A DNA stretch of 64,000 bases from Maritimibacter sp. DP1N21-5 (GTDB lineage Bacteria > Pseudomonadota > Alphaproteobacteria > Rhodobacterales > Rhodobacteraceae): assembly GCF_019218295.1 (NCBI RefSeq), contig NZ_JAHUZF010000002.1, forward strand, positions 1 to 64,000, given 5' to 3'. A program made the translations under genes and the position numbers. Below, in pieces: positions 17,249 through 25,596 of the stretch. Under the pieces are notes generated by a model. The model made no database searches. It saw only the letters and a list, made by a program, of their open reading frames with translations, and was not told where the DNA came from. The first letter of the stretch is position 1. Each line of letters opens with the position of its first letter.

Positions 17249-19033
17249 ATGAAAATCCTCGCTGTAGATGACGACCAGATCGTTCTCAGGCTTCTTCGGA
17301 AGATCCTCGAGAGCGCTGGATACGACACCGTGCGGACATGCACCTCTGCCGAAGAGGCGTTGAAGCTGGTCAACAACGCGCGCGTGCCCTTCGGCTGTTT
17401 CCTCGTGGATATTCAGATGCCTGGCATGGATGGGATCCAGTTCTGCCGGACCCTTCGCGAAACCCGGCGACACGCGGAGACACCGATTCTCATGCTCACC
17501 GCGATGGCGGAAAAGCCCGATATCGACCGGGCCTTCGCGGCCGGGGCGAGCGATTACCTGACGAAACCGCTCGATCCGACAGAGATCATGGCACGGCTCG
17601 GGATCGCCGAGGCGCTGATCAAGGAACGCAAGTCCCTTGAGGAAAGCGCGGGCGTCATCGACTCGCTCATCGAGGTGCTGGACCGCACGACCCGGCACGA
17701 TTTCGAGGAAGCGATCGATCTGGGCAAAATGGACCGCCTGCTGCGCTATCCGGCGTTCGAGAACTACGTCTATCAATCCGGGCGCGGCGCAATGTTCCGC
17801 TCCACGGTCTTCGCTGCCAAGGTCCGCAATGCCGAAGACCTGCACCGCAAGCTGCCGCCGCTCGAGTTCAGGGATTTCCTGCGCGCGACCGCGACCACGA
17901 TCATCCAGCGGTTCAAGGAAGACGATGTCCATATTGCCTATCGCGGGTCGGGGGAGTTCAGCGGCTTCGTTCCGCGTCGCAACAGCCACATGTTCCAGCG
18001 GCTATCGGAAGAGGTGGAAATCGCCATCCCGGAATCCGATGGCAAGGATGCCGCGAAACTGCCGGCGTCGACCCAGCTTGTCTTCGCTCCCGGTGCGGGC
18101 ATCCGTTTGCCGACGCGGGGCGAATTGAGCCGGTCCATCTGGACCGCGGTCGAGAGCGCGCGGGTAAAAACCGCGCCTCCGGTCGCGCAGGGCACCAAGT
18201 GGCGCCTGACGCGCAAGCCTGCGGCCACGGCCCAGGACGCTTCGGCGAAGACACCGGAGGCCCAGCAGGAGCTGCGTGCAGAATTCGCCCAGATGCTTCG
18301 TGACGAGGTAAAGACCGACGCGGGCGATCGCAAGAAACTGGCGCCCAGCGTCTTCGGCACGACATCGCCCCGGCAAAAGGAAATCGCGCCCAAAGGGGCC
18401 GGCGTGCGCAAGTCCGTCAAGGTGCGGTCGGTTGAAACGCCGTCGACGCTGGAGAAACGGACGAGGCCGGTGACACAGACACCGGTGGCCCCGGTCCCCC
18501 GTGGCGTGGATGCGATGCCGCCCGACGCCGTCACCGCGCCGCGCCGCAAGCCGGAAGCGATGGCGAAGATCGAGACCGCGCAGGACCCCCTTGTCTCGCG
18601 CCCCGTGCGCATGCCCAAGCCAGCAGAGGCGACCGGGTCGGATGCGGCGAACGAGACGACCGCTCCGCCGGTGCACATGAGCGTCGAACAGGCGCTTGAA
18701 GCGGCCGTGAACAAGAGCCGGGGTCAGTTCGTCGCCAAACTGGCCGAGTATCATGTGAAGCTGGCGCAGGTTGCGAAAGCGGATGCCGACCAGCAGCAAA
18801 GCGACGCCTCCATCGAAGAGGCGATGTTCATCGCGCACCGGATCGCAGGTGTCGGAAAGACGCTCGGCTTCCCCGAACTGGGTGCCGTTGCCCGCCAGAC
18901 GGAGGCCGCGCTGGCCGCCTATCGGCAAGAGCTTGGCTCGCCGGAACTGCGCAAGGCATCGGTGACACGCACCGATCATCTGGCCCGTGTCGTCGAGGCG
19001 ACCTATGCGAGCTACGTCAAGACCGCCAACTAG
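17249..19033 (+). CDS. Response regulator with degenerate GGDEF-like and Hpt domains
   Basis: A 594-residue signalling protein. Residues 1-120 are a receiver (acidic DDD at 7-9, phospho-acceptor Asp54 in VDIQMPGMDG, Lys in LTKPLD). Residues about 175-270 look like a diguanylate cyclase fold in which the signature is RGSGEF (232-237) instead of GGDEF, so catalysis is doubtful. Residues 280-490 are a proline and lysine rich disordered linker. Residues 495-594 form an Hpt domain with candidate His530 in FIAHRIAGVGKTLG. An AGGA site 8 bases upstream supports the start MKILAVDDD. It may relay phosphate between the kinase at 19716 and the receiver at 19112. A paralogue lies at 23438. Confidence 0.78.
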   Translation: MKILAVDDDQIVLRLLRKILESAGYDTVRTCTSAEEALKLVNNARVPFGCFLVDIQMPGMDGIQFCRTLRETRRHAETPILMLTAMAEKPDIDRAFAAGASDYLTKPLDPTEIMARLGIAEALIKERKSLEESAGVIDSLIEVLDRTTRHDFEEAIDLGKMDRLLRYPAFENYVYQSGRGAMFRSTVFAAKVRNAEDLHRKLPPLEFRDFLRATATTIIQRFKEDDVHIAYRGSGEFSGFVPRRNSHMFQRLSEEVEIAIPESDGKDAAKLPASTQLVFAPGAGIRLPTRGELSRSIWTAVESARVKTAPPVAQGTKWRLTRKPAATAQDASAKTPEAQQELRAEFAQMLRDEVKTDAGDRKKLAPSVFGTTSPRQKEIAPKGAGVRKSVKVRSVETPSTLEKRTRPVTQTPVAPVPRGVDAMPPDAVTAPRRKPEAMAKIETAQDPLVSRPVRMPKPAEATGSDAANETTAPPVHMSVEQALEAAVNKSRGQFVAKLAEYHVKLAQVAKADADQQQSDASIEEAMFIAHRIAGVGKTLGFPELGAVARQTEAALAAYRQELGSPELRKASVTRTDHLARVVEATYASYVKTAN

Positions 19034-19055
19034 GACGGACCGGGCGCTAACAATC

Positions 19056-19085
19056 AAGGCCGACGCGTATCAGTGCGTCGGCCTT
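19056..19085 (+). terminator. Intrinsic terminator after the REC-Hpt gene
   Basis: AAGGCCGACGC (19056-19066) pairs perfectly with GCGTCGGCCTT (19075-19085) around an 8-base loop, then TT. The symmetric AA...TT ends let it also serve the opposite strand. Confidence 0.75.
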
Positions 19086-19111
19086 TCGCATTGGGCCATC
19101 GTCAACGTGGC

Positions 19112-19501
19112 TCATGCCGCGCGACTGGCCCAGGCGGCTTCGATCTTGCCGCAGAGTTCCGAGATTTCGAAGGGTTTGACGATGACCGCCAGCGCCCCTT
19201 CGTCGACCAGGTTTTCGCCGAAGGTCTGCTCCGATTTCGCGGTCATGAACACGACCGGCACATGTTCCAGCCCGGGCATGACCTTCAGTTTCCGCCAGAG
19301 CTGGACCCCGCTGATCCCGGGCATCATGTAGTCGAACAGAAAGAGCTGGGGGTTCAGGTTTGGCACGGCGGCAAGGGCTTCTTCGCCCGAGTTGTATTGA
19401 TCGACCTTGTAGTGGCCGATCAGCTCGAGTGCCATCTTGGTCAGCGCGCAGATATCCTCGTCGTCATCGACATGAAGTATCCGTTCAAGCTTGTCCATCA
19501 A
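19112..19501 (-). CDS. Single-domain response regulator
   Basis: A 129-residue stand-alone receiver with acidic residues in ILHVDDDEDI, the phospho-acceptor Asp in LFLFDYMMPGISG, the conserved Thr in VVFMTAKSE and Lys in AVIVKPFEI. It has no output domain, so it must act by protein contact or as a phosphate shuttle. It lies downstream of the histidine kinase on the same strand, but a terminator separates them, so it has its own promoter. The Hpt-bearing regulator next door is the obvious partner. Confidence 0.88.
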   Translation of the reverse strand: MMDKLERILHVDDDEDICALTKMALELIGHYKVDQYNSGEEALAAVPNLNPQLFLFDYMMPGISGVQLWRKLKVMPGLEHVPVVFMTAKSEQTFGENLVDEGALAVIVKPFEISELCGKIEAAWASRAA

Positions 19502-19673
19502 GTGCGTCCATCCCGATGCGTTGGAACACAGGTCGGCTTCCCCCGGTGGGGAAGGACAGGTCCAACGACTTTCATGGTAATGTTTACGTCACACTCACGG
19601 AGAGTGCGGCACTTTATACGTCTCCACCCGTATACCTACTTTAGTAGATAAGGCCCAAGGATTACAACAGAAA

Positions 19674-19700
19674 ACCGGCTCGTCCATAGGGCGAGCCGGT
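19674..19700 (-). terminator. Intrinsic terminator after histidine kinase
   Basis: ACCGGCTCG (19674-19682) pairs with CGAGCCGGT (19692-19700). Read on the minus strand the stem is followed by a TTTTCTGTTG tract. Confidence 0.75.
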
Positions 19701-19715
19701 CCTTGCAACTCGTGG

Positions 19716-21125
19716 TCAGGCGGTCAGCGGCAGGCGCTCGTCCAGAAGTTGTTCGTTGGCTTCTTCGATCACCTGGTCGAACTCGACATAGAAGTTCGTG
19801 CCGACGCCACGTTCGCTTTCGAAATCGATGATGCCCTTGTGACGGTCGACGATCTGCTTGGTGATGTTCAGGCCAAGGCCCGTGCCGCCCACCTTGCGGA
19901 CGTCGGACGAGTCGACCTGACTGAACTTTTCGAAGACCTTGCTGCGTGCTTCCTCGGGGATGCCGACGCCGTCGTCCTGCACGGAAATGCGCACGCGGTT
20001 GTCGTTCGAGGTGACATGAACGCGCACCGATCCCCCTTCGTTCGAGAACTTCAGTGCGTTCGACAGAAGGTTGTTCATCACCTGCATCAGGCGGGCCTGA
20101 TCGCCGTGGATCGCGAGGGGCGCAGGGGACAGGGTGGTCGTCACGGGGATGCCCACCTTGTTCGCATAGCCTTCGGTGGACTCAACCGCCTCTTCGACCA
20201 GATGATTGACGTCGATCTTCTTGAAGTTGAACTCCATCTCGCCCGCTTCCATCTTCTGCAGGTCGAGCAGGTCGTCGATCAGAACGCTGAGCCGCTGGCT
20301 GTTCTTGGCCGCAATCGATAGCGCAGGTGTCAGGGTCGCCGGCACTTCGCCCAGAACCCCGGTGCTCACGAGGTCAAGCGACGCCTTGATCGAGGTCAGG
20401 GGCGTGCGAAGCTCGTGGCTGACGGTCGACAGGAACTGCGACTTGATCTCGTAGGCCGCTTTCGTGCGCTCGGCCTCTTCCTGGATCCGGTGCATCTGTT
20501 CCAGACGTTCCTGGTAGCTCTTGTAGAACTTCATCGAGGTGTCGATGATGAAGTAGAGCACGAAGAGAATTGTGAAGACCTCGAGCCATATGTTCGAGGA
20601 GAACTCGGGTCGATATCGAACGACATCCAGAAATGCGATAGCCAAGAAAGTAAGTCCGTAAATCGATAGTCGAAGGACAAGAATATTGACCAACTGACTG
20701 TTGTACATTGCGGCGAAAAGCGATGCCGAGAACAGGAAAAATAGCGGCGTGAAATGTCCGCCCGAGGTTTGTTGAACGGCAATGCTCAGAACGAAGACGC
20801 CGATGGCGAGAGAACTGACGATTGTATTGATGGTGATGCTCTTGAGGAGCCTGGCGCCGACTTTGGGGTCCTTGCCGTCCCAAGCCCTTGCCCGTGCCCC
20901 CAGCAGCTGATCGAGAAGCTCCGACATGAAGACGCCGGCGTAGCAGATCGAGGCCACGACCGGGTCAAAATAGAACGCGGTCAAGAGGGCTGCGGCCAGG
21001 AAGCTCGCCTGTCTTTGCCAGACGAGTTGGTTGGACAGGGCCACGTAATCCTTGATCCGTTGTTCACGGTCGGTCGAGTTGAACCACTCGCGCCGTGCCG
21101 CCCACGTCGCTCTCAGGCCGGTCAT
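19716..21125 (-). CDS. Membrane-bound sensor histidine kinase
   Basis: About 469 residues. The N-terminal 185 residues hold five or six membrane helices with almost no periplasmic loops, a layout suited to sensing a lipid-soluble or membrane signal. A coiled-coil segment (about 185-225) leads to HisKA with the phospho-acceptor His in SHELRTPLTSIKASLDL, followed by a HATPase with NLLSNALKFS, DDGVGIP and GGTGLGLNI. No receiver domain is attached. The ATG at 21125 has a better spaced GGGA site than the one two codons upstream (21131). It sits downstream of the acyltransferase-methyltransferase operon and between two regulators with REC domains. Confidence 0.9.
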   Translation of the reverse strand: MTGLRATWAARREWFNSTDREQRIKDYVALSNQLVWQRQASFLAAALLTAFYFDPVVASICYAGVFMSELLDQLLGARARAWDGKDPKVGARLLKSITINTIVSSLAIGVFVLSIAVQQTSGGHFTPLFFLFSASLFAAMYNSQLVNILVLRLSIYGLTFLAIAFLDVVRYRPEFSSNIWLEVFTILFVLYFIIDTSMKFYKSYQERLEQMHRIQEEAERTKAAYEIKSQFLSTVSHELRTPLTSIKASLDLVSTGVLGEVPATLTPALSIAAKNSQRLSVLIDDLLDLQKMEAGEMEFNFKKIDVNHLVEEAVESTEGYANKVGIPVTTTLSPAPLAIHGDQARLMQVMNNLLSNALKFSNEGGSVRVHVTSNDNRVRISVQDDGVGIPEEARSKVFEKFSQVDSSDVRKVGGTGLGLNITKQIVDRHKGIIDFESERGVGTNFYVEFDQVIEEANEQLLDERLPLTA

Positions 21126-21216
21126 GATCATTGTCCCTTTGGTCGCTTGTCCTGAGAAACTCTAGCCAAGCAATTGGGTCGAAATCAGACGATTTTCAGG
21201 CAATTGCGAACAATAC

Positions 21217-21253
21217 CGCCGCCTGTGGCGCAAAGGCACGATCACAGGCGGCG
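21217..21253 (-). terminator. Hairpin after acyltransferase gene
   Basis: CGCCGCCTGTG (21217-21227) pairs perfectly with CACAGGCGGCG (21243-21253) around a 15-base loop. The U tract on the minus strand is weak, so termination may be partial or factor-assisted. Confidence 0.5.
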
Positions 21254-21286
21254 TTCTTCGTAGCTGTCCGATGTGGGAGGGATCCG

Positions 21287-21976
21287 TTACGCCGCGCGCG
21301 ACACACGGCCCGTCGACGGGGTGTAGACGCCGGCCAGCGACGGGAAGTCGATGTCGGACTGCGGCAGCTCCTTGATCCGGCCGAAGAATGGGTACTTTTC
21401 GAGAATCTCTGCGCGGTGCTTGCGCACGTTCGCGGTCAGGAGCCCCACCGGCTTCTTGAGGCCCGGATACAGCCGCGGTTCGCCGCAATGCTCATAGCCG
21501 AGATACTTGAGGTAGAAGGCAGAATGCTCGGTGCGCACCGGGGCAAGCGCGATGTCGGTATCGTAGAAGTCCGTCGCGAGGAAGGGGATGCGCAGGGCGA
21601 GGTAATGCACCGGAAGGCGCATCTTGCGGGCAGCCGGATGGACCACGAAGCGGGTCGGATCGAGAAGGGTATGCCCGGCTTCGACCGAATAGTTGATCTC
21701 GGGGAAAACCTCCATTGTGGGCGAGGGGTATTCGAGAGACGACACGAGGTGCAAACGCACGGCGGCAATGAACATGTCGTTCATTTCCACTGCGACGTGC
21801 ACGCAGTTCGGCGTGTCGTCGAAGGCATCATGCATGATCCCCGACGTGTTCATGGGAATGGATTGCTCCGCCCGATAGCAGTCGTAACGCAGGCGATAGA
21901 CCCGATCCAGGTCATCGTCATGGGACAGGACCGAATATCGGCACTCCTTGAGAGTTTCCATGATCTGTTTTTGCAT
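21287..21976 (-). CDS. FeeM-type N-acyl amino acid synthase
   Basis: A 229-residue acyltransferase of the LuxI/GNAT superfamily as in FeeM, which joins acyl-ACP to an amino acid. The N-terminal RVYRLRYDCYRAEQ segment and downstream RLHLVSS and LDPTRFVVHPAARKM strands match the autoinducer-synthase-like fold. No membrane segment. It begins 13 bp after the methyltransferase stop, with a GAAGGGG ribosome site overlapping that stop, so the two are cotranscribed and probably act in sequence. The acyl chain and amino acid cannot be predicted. An alternative is an unrelated GNAT enzyme, but length and pattern favour FeeM. Confidence 0.78.
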   Translation of the reverse strand: MQKQIMETLKECRYSVLSHDDDLDRVYRLRYDCYRAEQSIPMNTSGIMHDAFDDTPNCVHVAVEMNDMFIAAVRLHLVSSLEYPSPTMEVFPEINYSVEAGHTLLDPTRFVVHPAARKMRLPVHYLALRIPFLATDFYDTDIALAPVRTEHSAFYLKYLGYEHCGEPRLYPGLKKPVGLLTANVRKHRAEILEKYPFFGRIKELPQSDIDFPSLAGVYTPSTGRVSRAA

Positions 21977-21989
21977 CGTACTGGCCCCT

Positions 21990-22787
21990 TCAGTCTTTAC
22001 GCAACGGTACGGCGCGGCACAGCAAAAGGTCGCTGTAGCCGCGGTAAGCGGTCTTCTGGCTCAGGATTTCAAACCCGGCCTGTTCGACTGCCGAAGCAAT
22101 CTCGGTTTCTGAATGGGTCCAGTAAGTGTTGTCTTGTTGAGCTTTGAATATTGCCTTGTTCTGTTTCGCGATCTGGCGACCCTGCCAGAAAATGTGCAGG
22201 GCCTTCGCAAGACCGACTTTTTTGCGCAGATGCGCGAAGAGATAGGCGCGCCAGTCCGCCACATCCATCGGTCGCCCGAGGTCGAGGAGGAACATCATTC
22301 CGCCCGGACGGAGCAGGCCGCGCAACTCTGCGAGCCGGTCGTGCGGGTCGGGCATGGCATAGAGCGCGTGGGCGCAGATCACGAAGTCGGCCTTGCGCGG
22401 TCCGTCTTCGCCCGGGGCTTCGAACTCCTGGAAGGGGCGGTCGATATAGACCACGTTGTCGAGCCCCGACAGCTTTTCCTTCGCCATATGTCGCATGCCG
22501 TCATCGGGTTCGATGAGGTAGACGGCGCTCTTCGGGAAGGCCTTCGCGACGATCTGTGAATAGTTGCCGGTCCCGCCGCCAACGTCATAGATGACCTCTG
22601 GTTGTCCGACCTGCGGGAGAATATTTTTGAACTCCAAGAGCAGGTCCTGATAGGCTGGATTATAGAGCGACAGAAGGTCGTAAGAGGCGGCGTAGGCGTT
22701 CCAATCGGCCTTCAGGTCCGTTTTCGACTTCGCGGGCACACCGGCCGCGAACGGCGAGATAGCCTTTGACTGAACCTGCGAAACCAT
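21990..22787 (-). CDS. Class I SAM-dependent methyltransferase
   Basis: A 265-residue methyltransferase with the SAM-binding motif I VIYDVGGGTGNYS, an acidic residue in LIEPDDGM (motif II), and ICAHALYAMPDPHDRL followed by GLLRPGGMMFLLDLG (motifs III-IV). Residues 185-220 form a basic helical insert (LRKKVGLAKALHIFWQGRQI) that may contact membranes or lipids. The ATG at 22787 has a GGAG site; the frame stays open to 22889 with plausible upstream codons, so a longer form is possible. First gene of the operon with the N-acyl amino acid synthase; it may methylate that enzyme's product, for example to a methyl ester. Confidence 0.78.
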   Translation of the reverse strand: MVSQVQSKAISPFAAGVPAKSKTDLKADWNAYAASYDLLSLYNPAYQDLLLEFKNILPQVGQPEVIYDVGGGTGNYSQIVAKAFPKSAVYLIEPDDGMRHMAKEKLSGLDNVVYIDRPFQEFEAPGEDGPRKADFVICAHALYAMPDPHDRLAELRGLLRPGGMMFLLDLGRPMDVADWRAYLFAHLRKKVGLAKALHIFWQGRQIAKQNKAIFKAQQDNTYWTHSETEIASAVEQAGFEILSQKTAYRGYSDLLLCRAVPLRKD

Positions 22788-23437
22788 ATCGTATTGCTCC
22801 TGCGCCTTTGCCCCGGTGATGGTTCGCCACAATCTAGCCACGATTCCGCCACCTAATTTGCACGTTACAGCGGAACGTCCTCGCATCAAGGATTTTTCTC
22901 AACAATCTTGCCGCTTTAGCGGGATTGTTTCCCCATGAACATCACTCTGGAGCGCCTTTGGTGCCAAGGGTGGCGTGGTCGGGATGCCCATATCTGGGCG
23001 TTTCAGACGTATTTTCATCTATTCGTGGGGTTGAATGGCGCGACACGCCTCTTTTTGCGGCATCGGAAGAACGCCGCACGCGTATTTGAACCCGATCGTT
23101 CCGGGTCCGTTTGTCGCAGCGAAAAAAGTGAGAGTTCGACCGTCCGAGGCTAATTCCGACCATTGCGCGCCTTCCGAATTTGCAGAAACCGATTCGCGCG
23201 AAGATTGAATTTCAACTGTAAAATGGAATAATTAGTTCACGCCAATGGCCCGGAGATGCCGATACTCGAAGTGTCACCTAAATGCATCCAATGGAAAAAA
23301 ATGCCCCCGACTGGTGCCAATTCGGAAGTTATTAACAAACTGACAATGAGTGGCCACAAATCTGCCCCATTTCACTTCAAGCTTGTTCGAAAGGATAACT
23401 TCAATGTTGTCCGCAGGATTGAGGAAAGGACCGCAAG
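22788..23437. other. Intergenic region between divergent signalling genes
   Basis: About 650 bp (or 548 bp if the methyltransferase starts at 22889) without a supported gene. The right half is unusually AT-rich for this window, as expected for promoter DNA of the regulator at 23438. No clear operator was recognised. Confidence 0.45.
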
Positions 23438-24397
23438 ATGCGAATGCTGGTAGTGGATGACGACACCGTCATGCTCGCGCTCCTGCAGGAGATCATCAAG
23501 GCGACCACGAACTATGAGGTCATGACCGCGAGCAGCGCCGAAGACGCCCTCGCCATCGTGGATGACTCCGACGATGAACCCTTCGACTGCTTCATGCTGG
23601 ATATTCAGATGCCCGGCATGAATGGAGTCGAATTGTGCCGGGCGCTTCGCAAGTCTGGCAAATTTCCCTTCACGCCGATCGTGATGCTGACGGCGATGCA
23701 CGAAAAGCGCGACGTGGATCTGGCGTTTTCGGCCGGTGCGACCGATTATATCACCAAGCCGTTCGAAATCCACGAGATCAAGACCCGCCTTGACCATGCC
23801 CAAAGGCGCGTGGCCCAGTTGAAGGCGGCGCGAGGGGCGGACGACAGCGTGCAGGCCGTGCCGAACTATGGCCTCTTCGACAACGTCCCGATTTTCGACG
23901 TCGATGACGTCGTCGATTACGCGGCCCTGGAGAACTACCTGCCGTCGCTGCCCAAGGAATCGCGCAACGCCTCCGTGGTCCTTGGGGTGCAGATCCGGTC
24001 CATCGAGTCCTTGCACAGCGAAGCGACCGGGTTGCAGTTCTCAGGCCTCATCGAAGATACGGCCGAGGCACTCTCCGACGCCCTGCGCGATTATTCCTGC
24101 CTGATTGCCTATGCCGGGAACGGAACCTTCGTCGTCGTGTTCGACGGTCATGTCCCGAACCGCGGGCTTCTCGCCGATCAGGTCAACCTCGCGCTGCAAA
24201 AGCAGGGCACGCATCTGACGATGAACCGCGACGCGCAGATTCGGGTGATCTGTGGTGAGTTCATTCGACTGGCGCATGGTGAACCCGGCGATATCCGCAA
24301 CTACATGAAAGAAGCGCAGGATTCTGCGCTCTGGAATGCGACGGAAGTCGAGCGGAACCTCGAGAAATTCTGGTTCATGGGCCAGGTCGCGCACTAA
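23438..24397 (+). CDS. Response regulator with degenerate GGDEF-like domain
   Basis: A 319-residue paralogue of the first half of the regulator at 17249. The receiver (1-125) has DDD at 7-9, Asp55 in MLDIQMPGMNG and Lys in ITKPFE. The C-terminal 150 residues have cyclase-like strand order, but the signature reads AGNGTF (226-231) rather than GGDEF, so c-di-GMP synthesis is unlikely. It lacks the linker and Hpt domain of its relative. It diverges from the methyltransferase-acyltransferase operon and could control it by protein contacts; no DNA-binding domain is visible. Confidence 0.78.
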   Translation: MRMLVVDDDTVMLALLQEIIKATTNYEVMTASSAEDALAIVDDSDDEPFDCFMLDIQMPGMNGVELCRALRKSGKFPFTPIVMLTAMHEKRDVDLAFSAGATDYITKPFEIHEIKTRLDHAQRRVAQLKAARGADDSVQAVPNYGLFDNVPIFDVDDVVDYAALENYLPSLPKESRNASVVLGVQIRSIESLHSEATGLQFSGLIEDTAEALSDALRDYSCLIAYAGNGTFVVVFDGHVPNRGLLADQVNLALQKQGTHLTMNRDAQIRVICGEFIRLAHGEPGDIRNYMKEAQDSALWNATEVERNLEKFWFMGQVAH

Positions 24398-24533
24398 GCC
24401 GAACAGCGATGGACGGGCGTTTTCGCCGAGATGAAGACTGAGCCGACGGGTTCCTTGACAGGGGGCCCGTCGTAAAGTTTACGTAACGGCAACTATTGGC
24501 CCGCCCGAGAGGTGGTCCCAGGAAGGAACACCC

Positions 24534-24992
24534 ATGAAGAAATTCGTCGCCGCCAAGCTGCACGGCATCCATGTGACCGAAGCCGACCTCGAGTATCACG
24601 GCTCCATCACGCTCGACCCCGATCATTGCGAGGCGGTGGGAATCCTGCCGATGGAGTTCGTCGACATCTGGAACAAGCAAAGCGGCGCGCGCATCTCGAC
24701 CTATGTGATCTATGGGAAGCGGGGCGGGCGGCAGTGTATCCTGAACGGCGCGGCTGCGCGGACCTGTCAGGTGGGCGACCAACTGATCATCTGCTCGCAC
24801 GAGTTCCGCGACGCCGAGGACGTGACAGGGATCATGCCCAGGATCCTGACCTTCACGCGCGACAACCATATCGCGGAACGATTGTCCTACGCCGCGGATC
24901 GTGACGCCGAGGGGCGGCTGACCTTCGACATCCTCAAAGACGGTGAGCCGCAAGCCATCCCCTATGCATCCAAGCCACGCGCGGCGGTGTAG
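24534..24992 (+). CDS. panD: Aspartate 1-decarboxylase (pyruvoyl enzyme precursor)
   Basis: A 152-residue PanD homologue, which makes beta-alanine from aspartate for pantothenate and CoA. The self-cleavage Gly-Ser pair is present in YHGSITLD, and the catalytic surroundings KLHGIHVTEADL, the Arg-Tyr pair in ARISTYVI and the Asn in LNGAAAR are all conserved. It is some 15-25 residues longer than the E. coli enzyme at the C-terminus. No other pan gene is nearby. It lies 136 bp after the regulator at 23438, on the same strand. Confidence 0.88.
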   Translation: MKKFVAAKLHGIHVTEADLEYHGSITLDPDHCEAVGILPMEFVDIWNKQSGARISTYVIYGKRGGRQCILNGAAARTCQVGDQLIICSHEFRDAEDVTGIMPRILTFTRDNHIAERLSYAADRDAEGRLTFDILKDGEPQAIPYASKPRAAV

Positions 24993-25099
24993 CGGCGATA
25001 GGGGCTGCGCACGCCGGGTTAAAGAACCCGGCAAGGTTTCTTGCCAGATTGCCCGGGCCGCGGTGGACCTGCCGCGCCGGAACTGATGAGAGACCCCAC

Positions 25100-25360
25100 A
25101 TGGCTGACGACTTCCACAAACATTTCAAGAGCCTCGAAAGCCCGCCGGACGCGGCCTTCGATATCGTCCCCAGCGACACCGAGGATCTGGACCGGGTGCC
25201 GCGGGCGATCAACGTCGCGACCTCGGGCCGCCTGCGTGTGACGATGGGCGACGGATCCATCGTGACCCTCACCGTCGTCGCCGGCATGGCGTTCCCGCTC
25301 CGCCCGGTCCGGGTCTGGGCGACGGGCACCACGGCAACCCAGATCGTGGGGCTGTATTGA
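25100..25360 (+). CDS. GTA/phage spike base protein (RcGTA Rcc01079 / GhsA-like)
   Basis: An 86-residue protein with the recognisable layout of the small spike base family first named from the Rhodobacter capsulatus gene transfer agent: a FKSLESPPDAAFDIVPSD start, a central AINVATSGRLRVTM strand and a VRVWATGTTATQIVGLY end. These proteins anchor fibres on virus-like heads. Here no capsid, portal or tail gene is present; instead polysaccharide genes follow. It overlaps the next tiny gene by one base. Confidence 0.75.
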   Translation: MADDFHKHFKSLESPPDAAFDIVPSDTEDLDRVPRAINVATSGRLRVTMGDGSIVTLTVVAGMAFPLRPVRVWATGTTATQIVGLY

Positions 25361-25473
25361 TGCTGGGTCTGGGGATCGGCATCGCGGGCTGTGGCGCGTT
25401 GGCTGAAGGCACCGACATGCTCGAGTTGATCGGCGCCGGGACGCTTCTGCAGGGGGCGTCGATCCTGTTGTGA
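25360..25473 (+). CDS. Tiny hydrophobic protein coupled to spike base gene
   Basis: A 37-codon frame starting MLGLGIGIAGCGALAEG, joined to the spike base gene by a TGATG overlap. Short proteins beginning MLGLG commonly follow spike base genes in rhodobacterial phage-like regions, which supports it as real. Function unknown; the N-terminus is hydrophobic. Confidence 0.5.
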   Translation: MLGLGIGIAGCGALAEGTDMLELIGAGTLLQGASILL

Positions 25474-25596
25474 CTCCGGCGCCCGACCGCGCCCCGCCGA
25501 ACGCCTATCCCTTCGAACATGTGGCGGCGGGCGCGGTTGACGCCTGTTTCGTCCGGCTTCATATCGGGCGCAAATCAGGGGCCGGAGACCTGCGCC

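Noticed and set aside
17249..19033. Active diguanylate cyclase
   Set aside because: The signature is RGSGEF rather than GGDEF and no inhibitory-site RxxD is evident, so enzymatic activity is not supported.
25100..25473. Start of an intact prophage or complete gene transfer agent
   Set aside because: Only spike-type genes are present; there is no terminase, portal, capsid or tail gene within the window.
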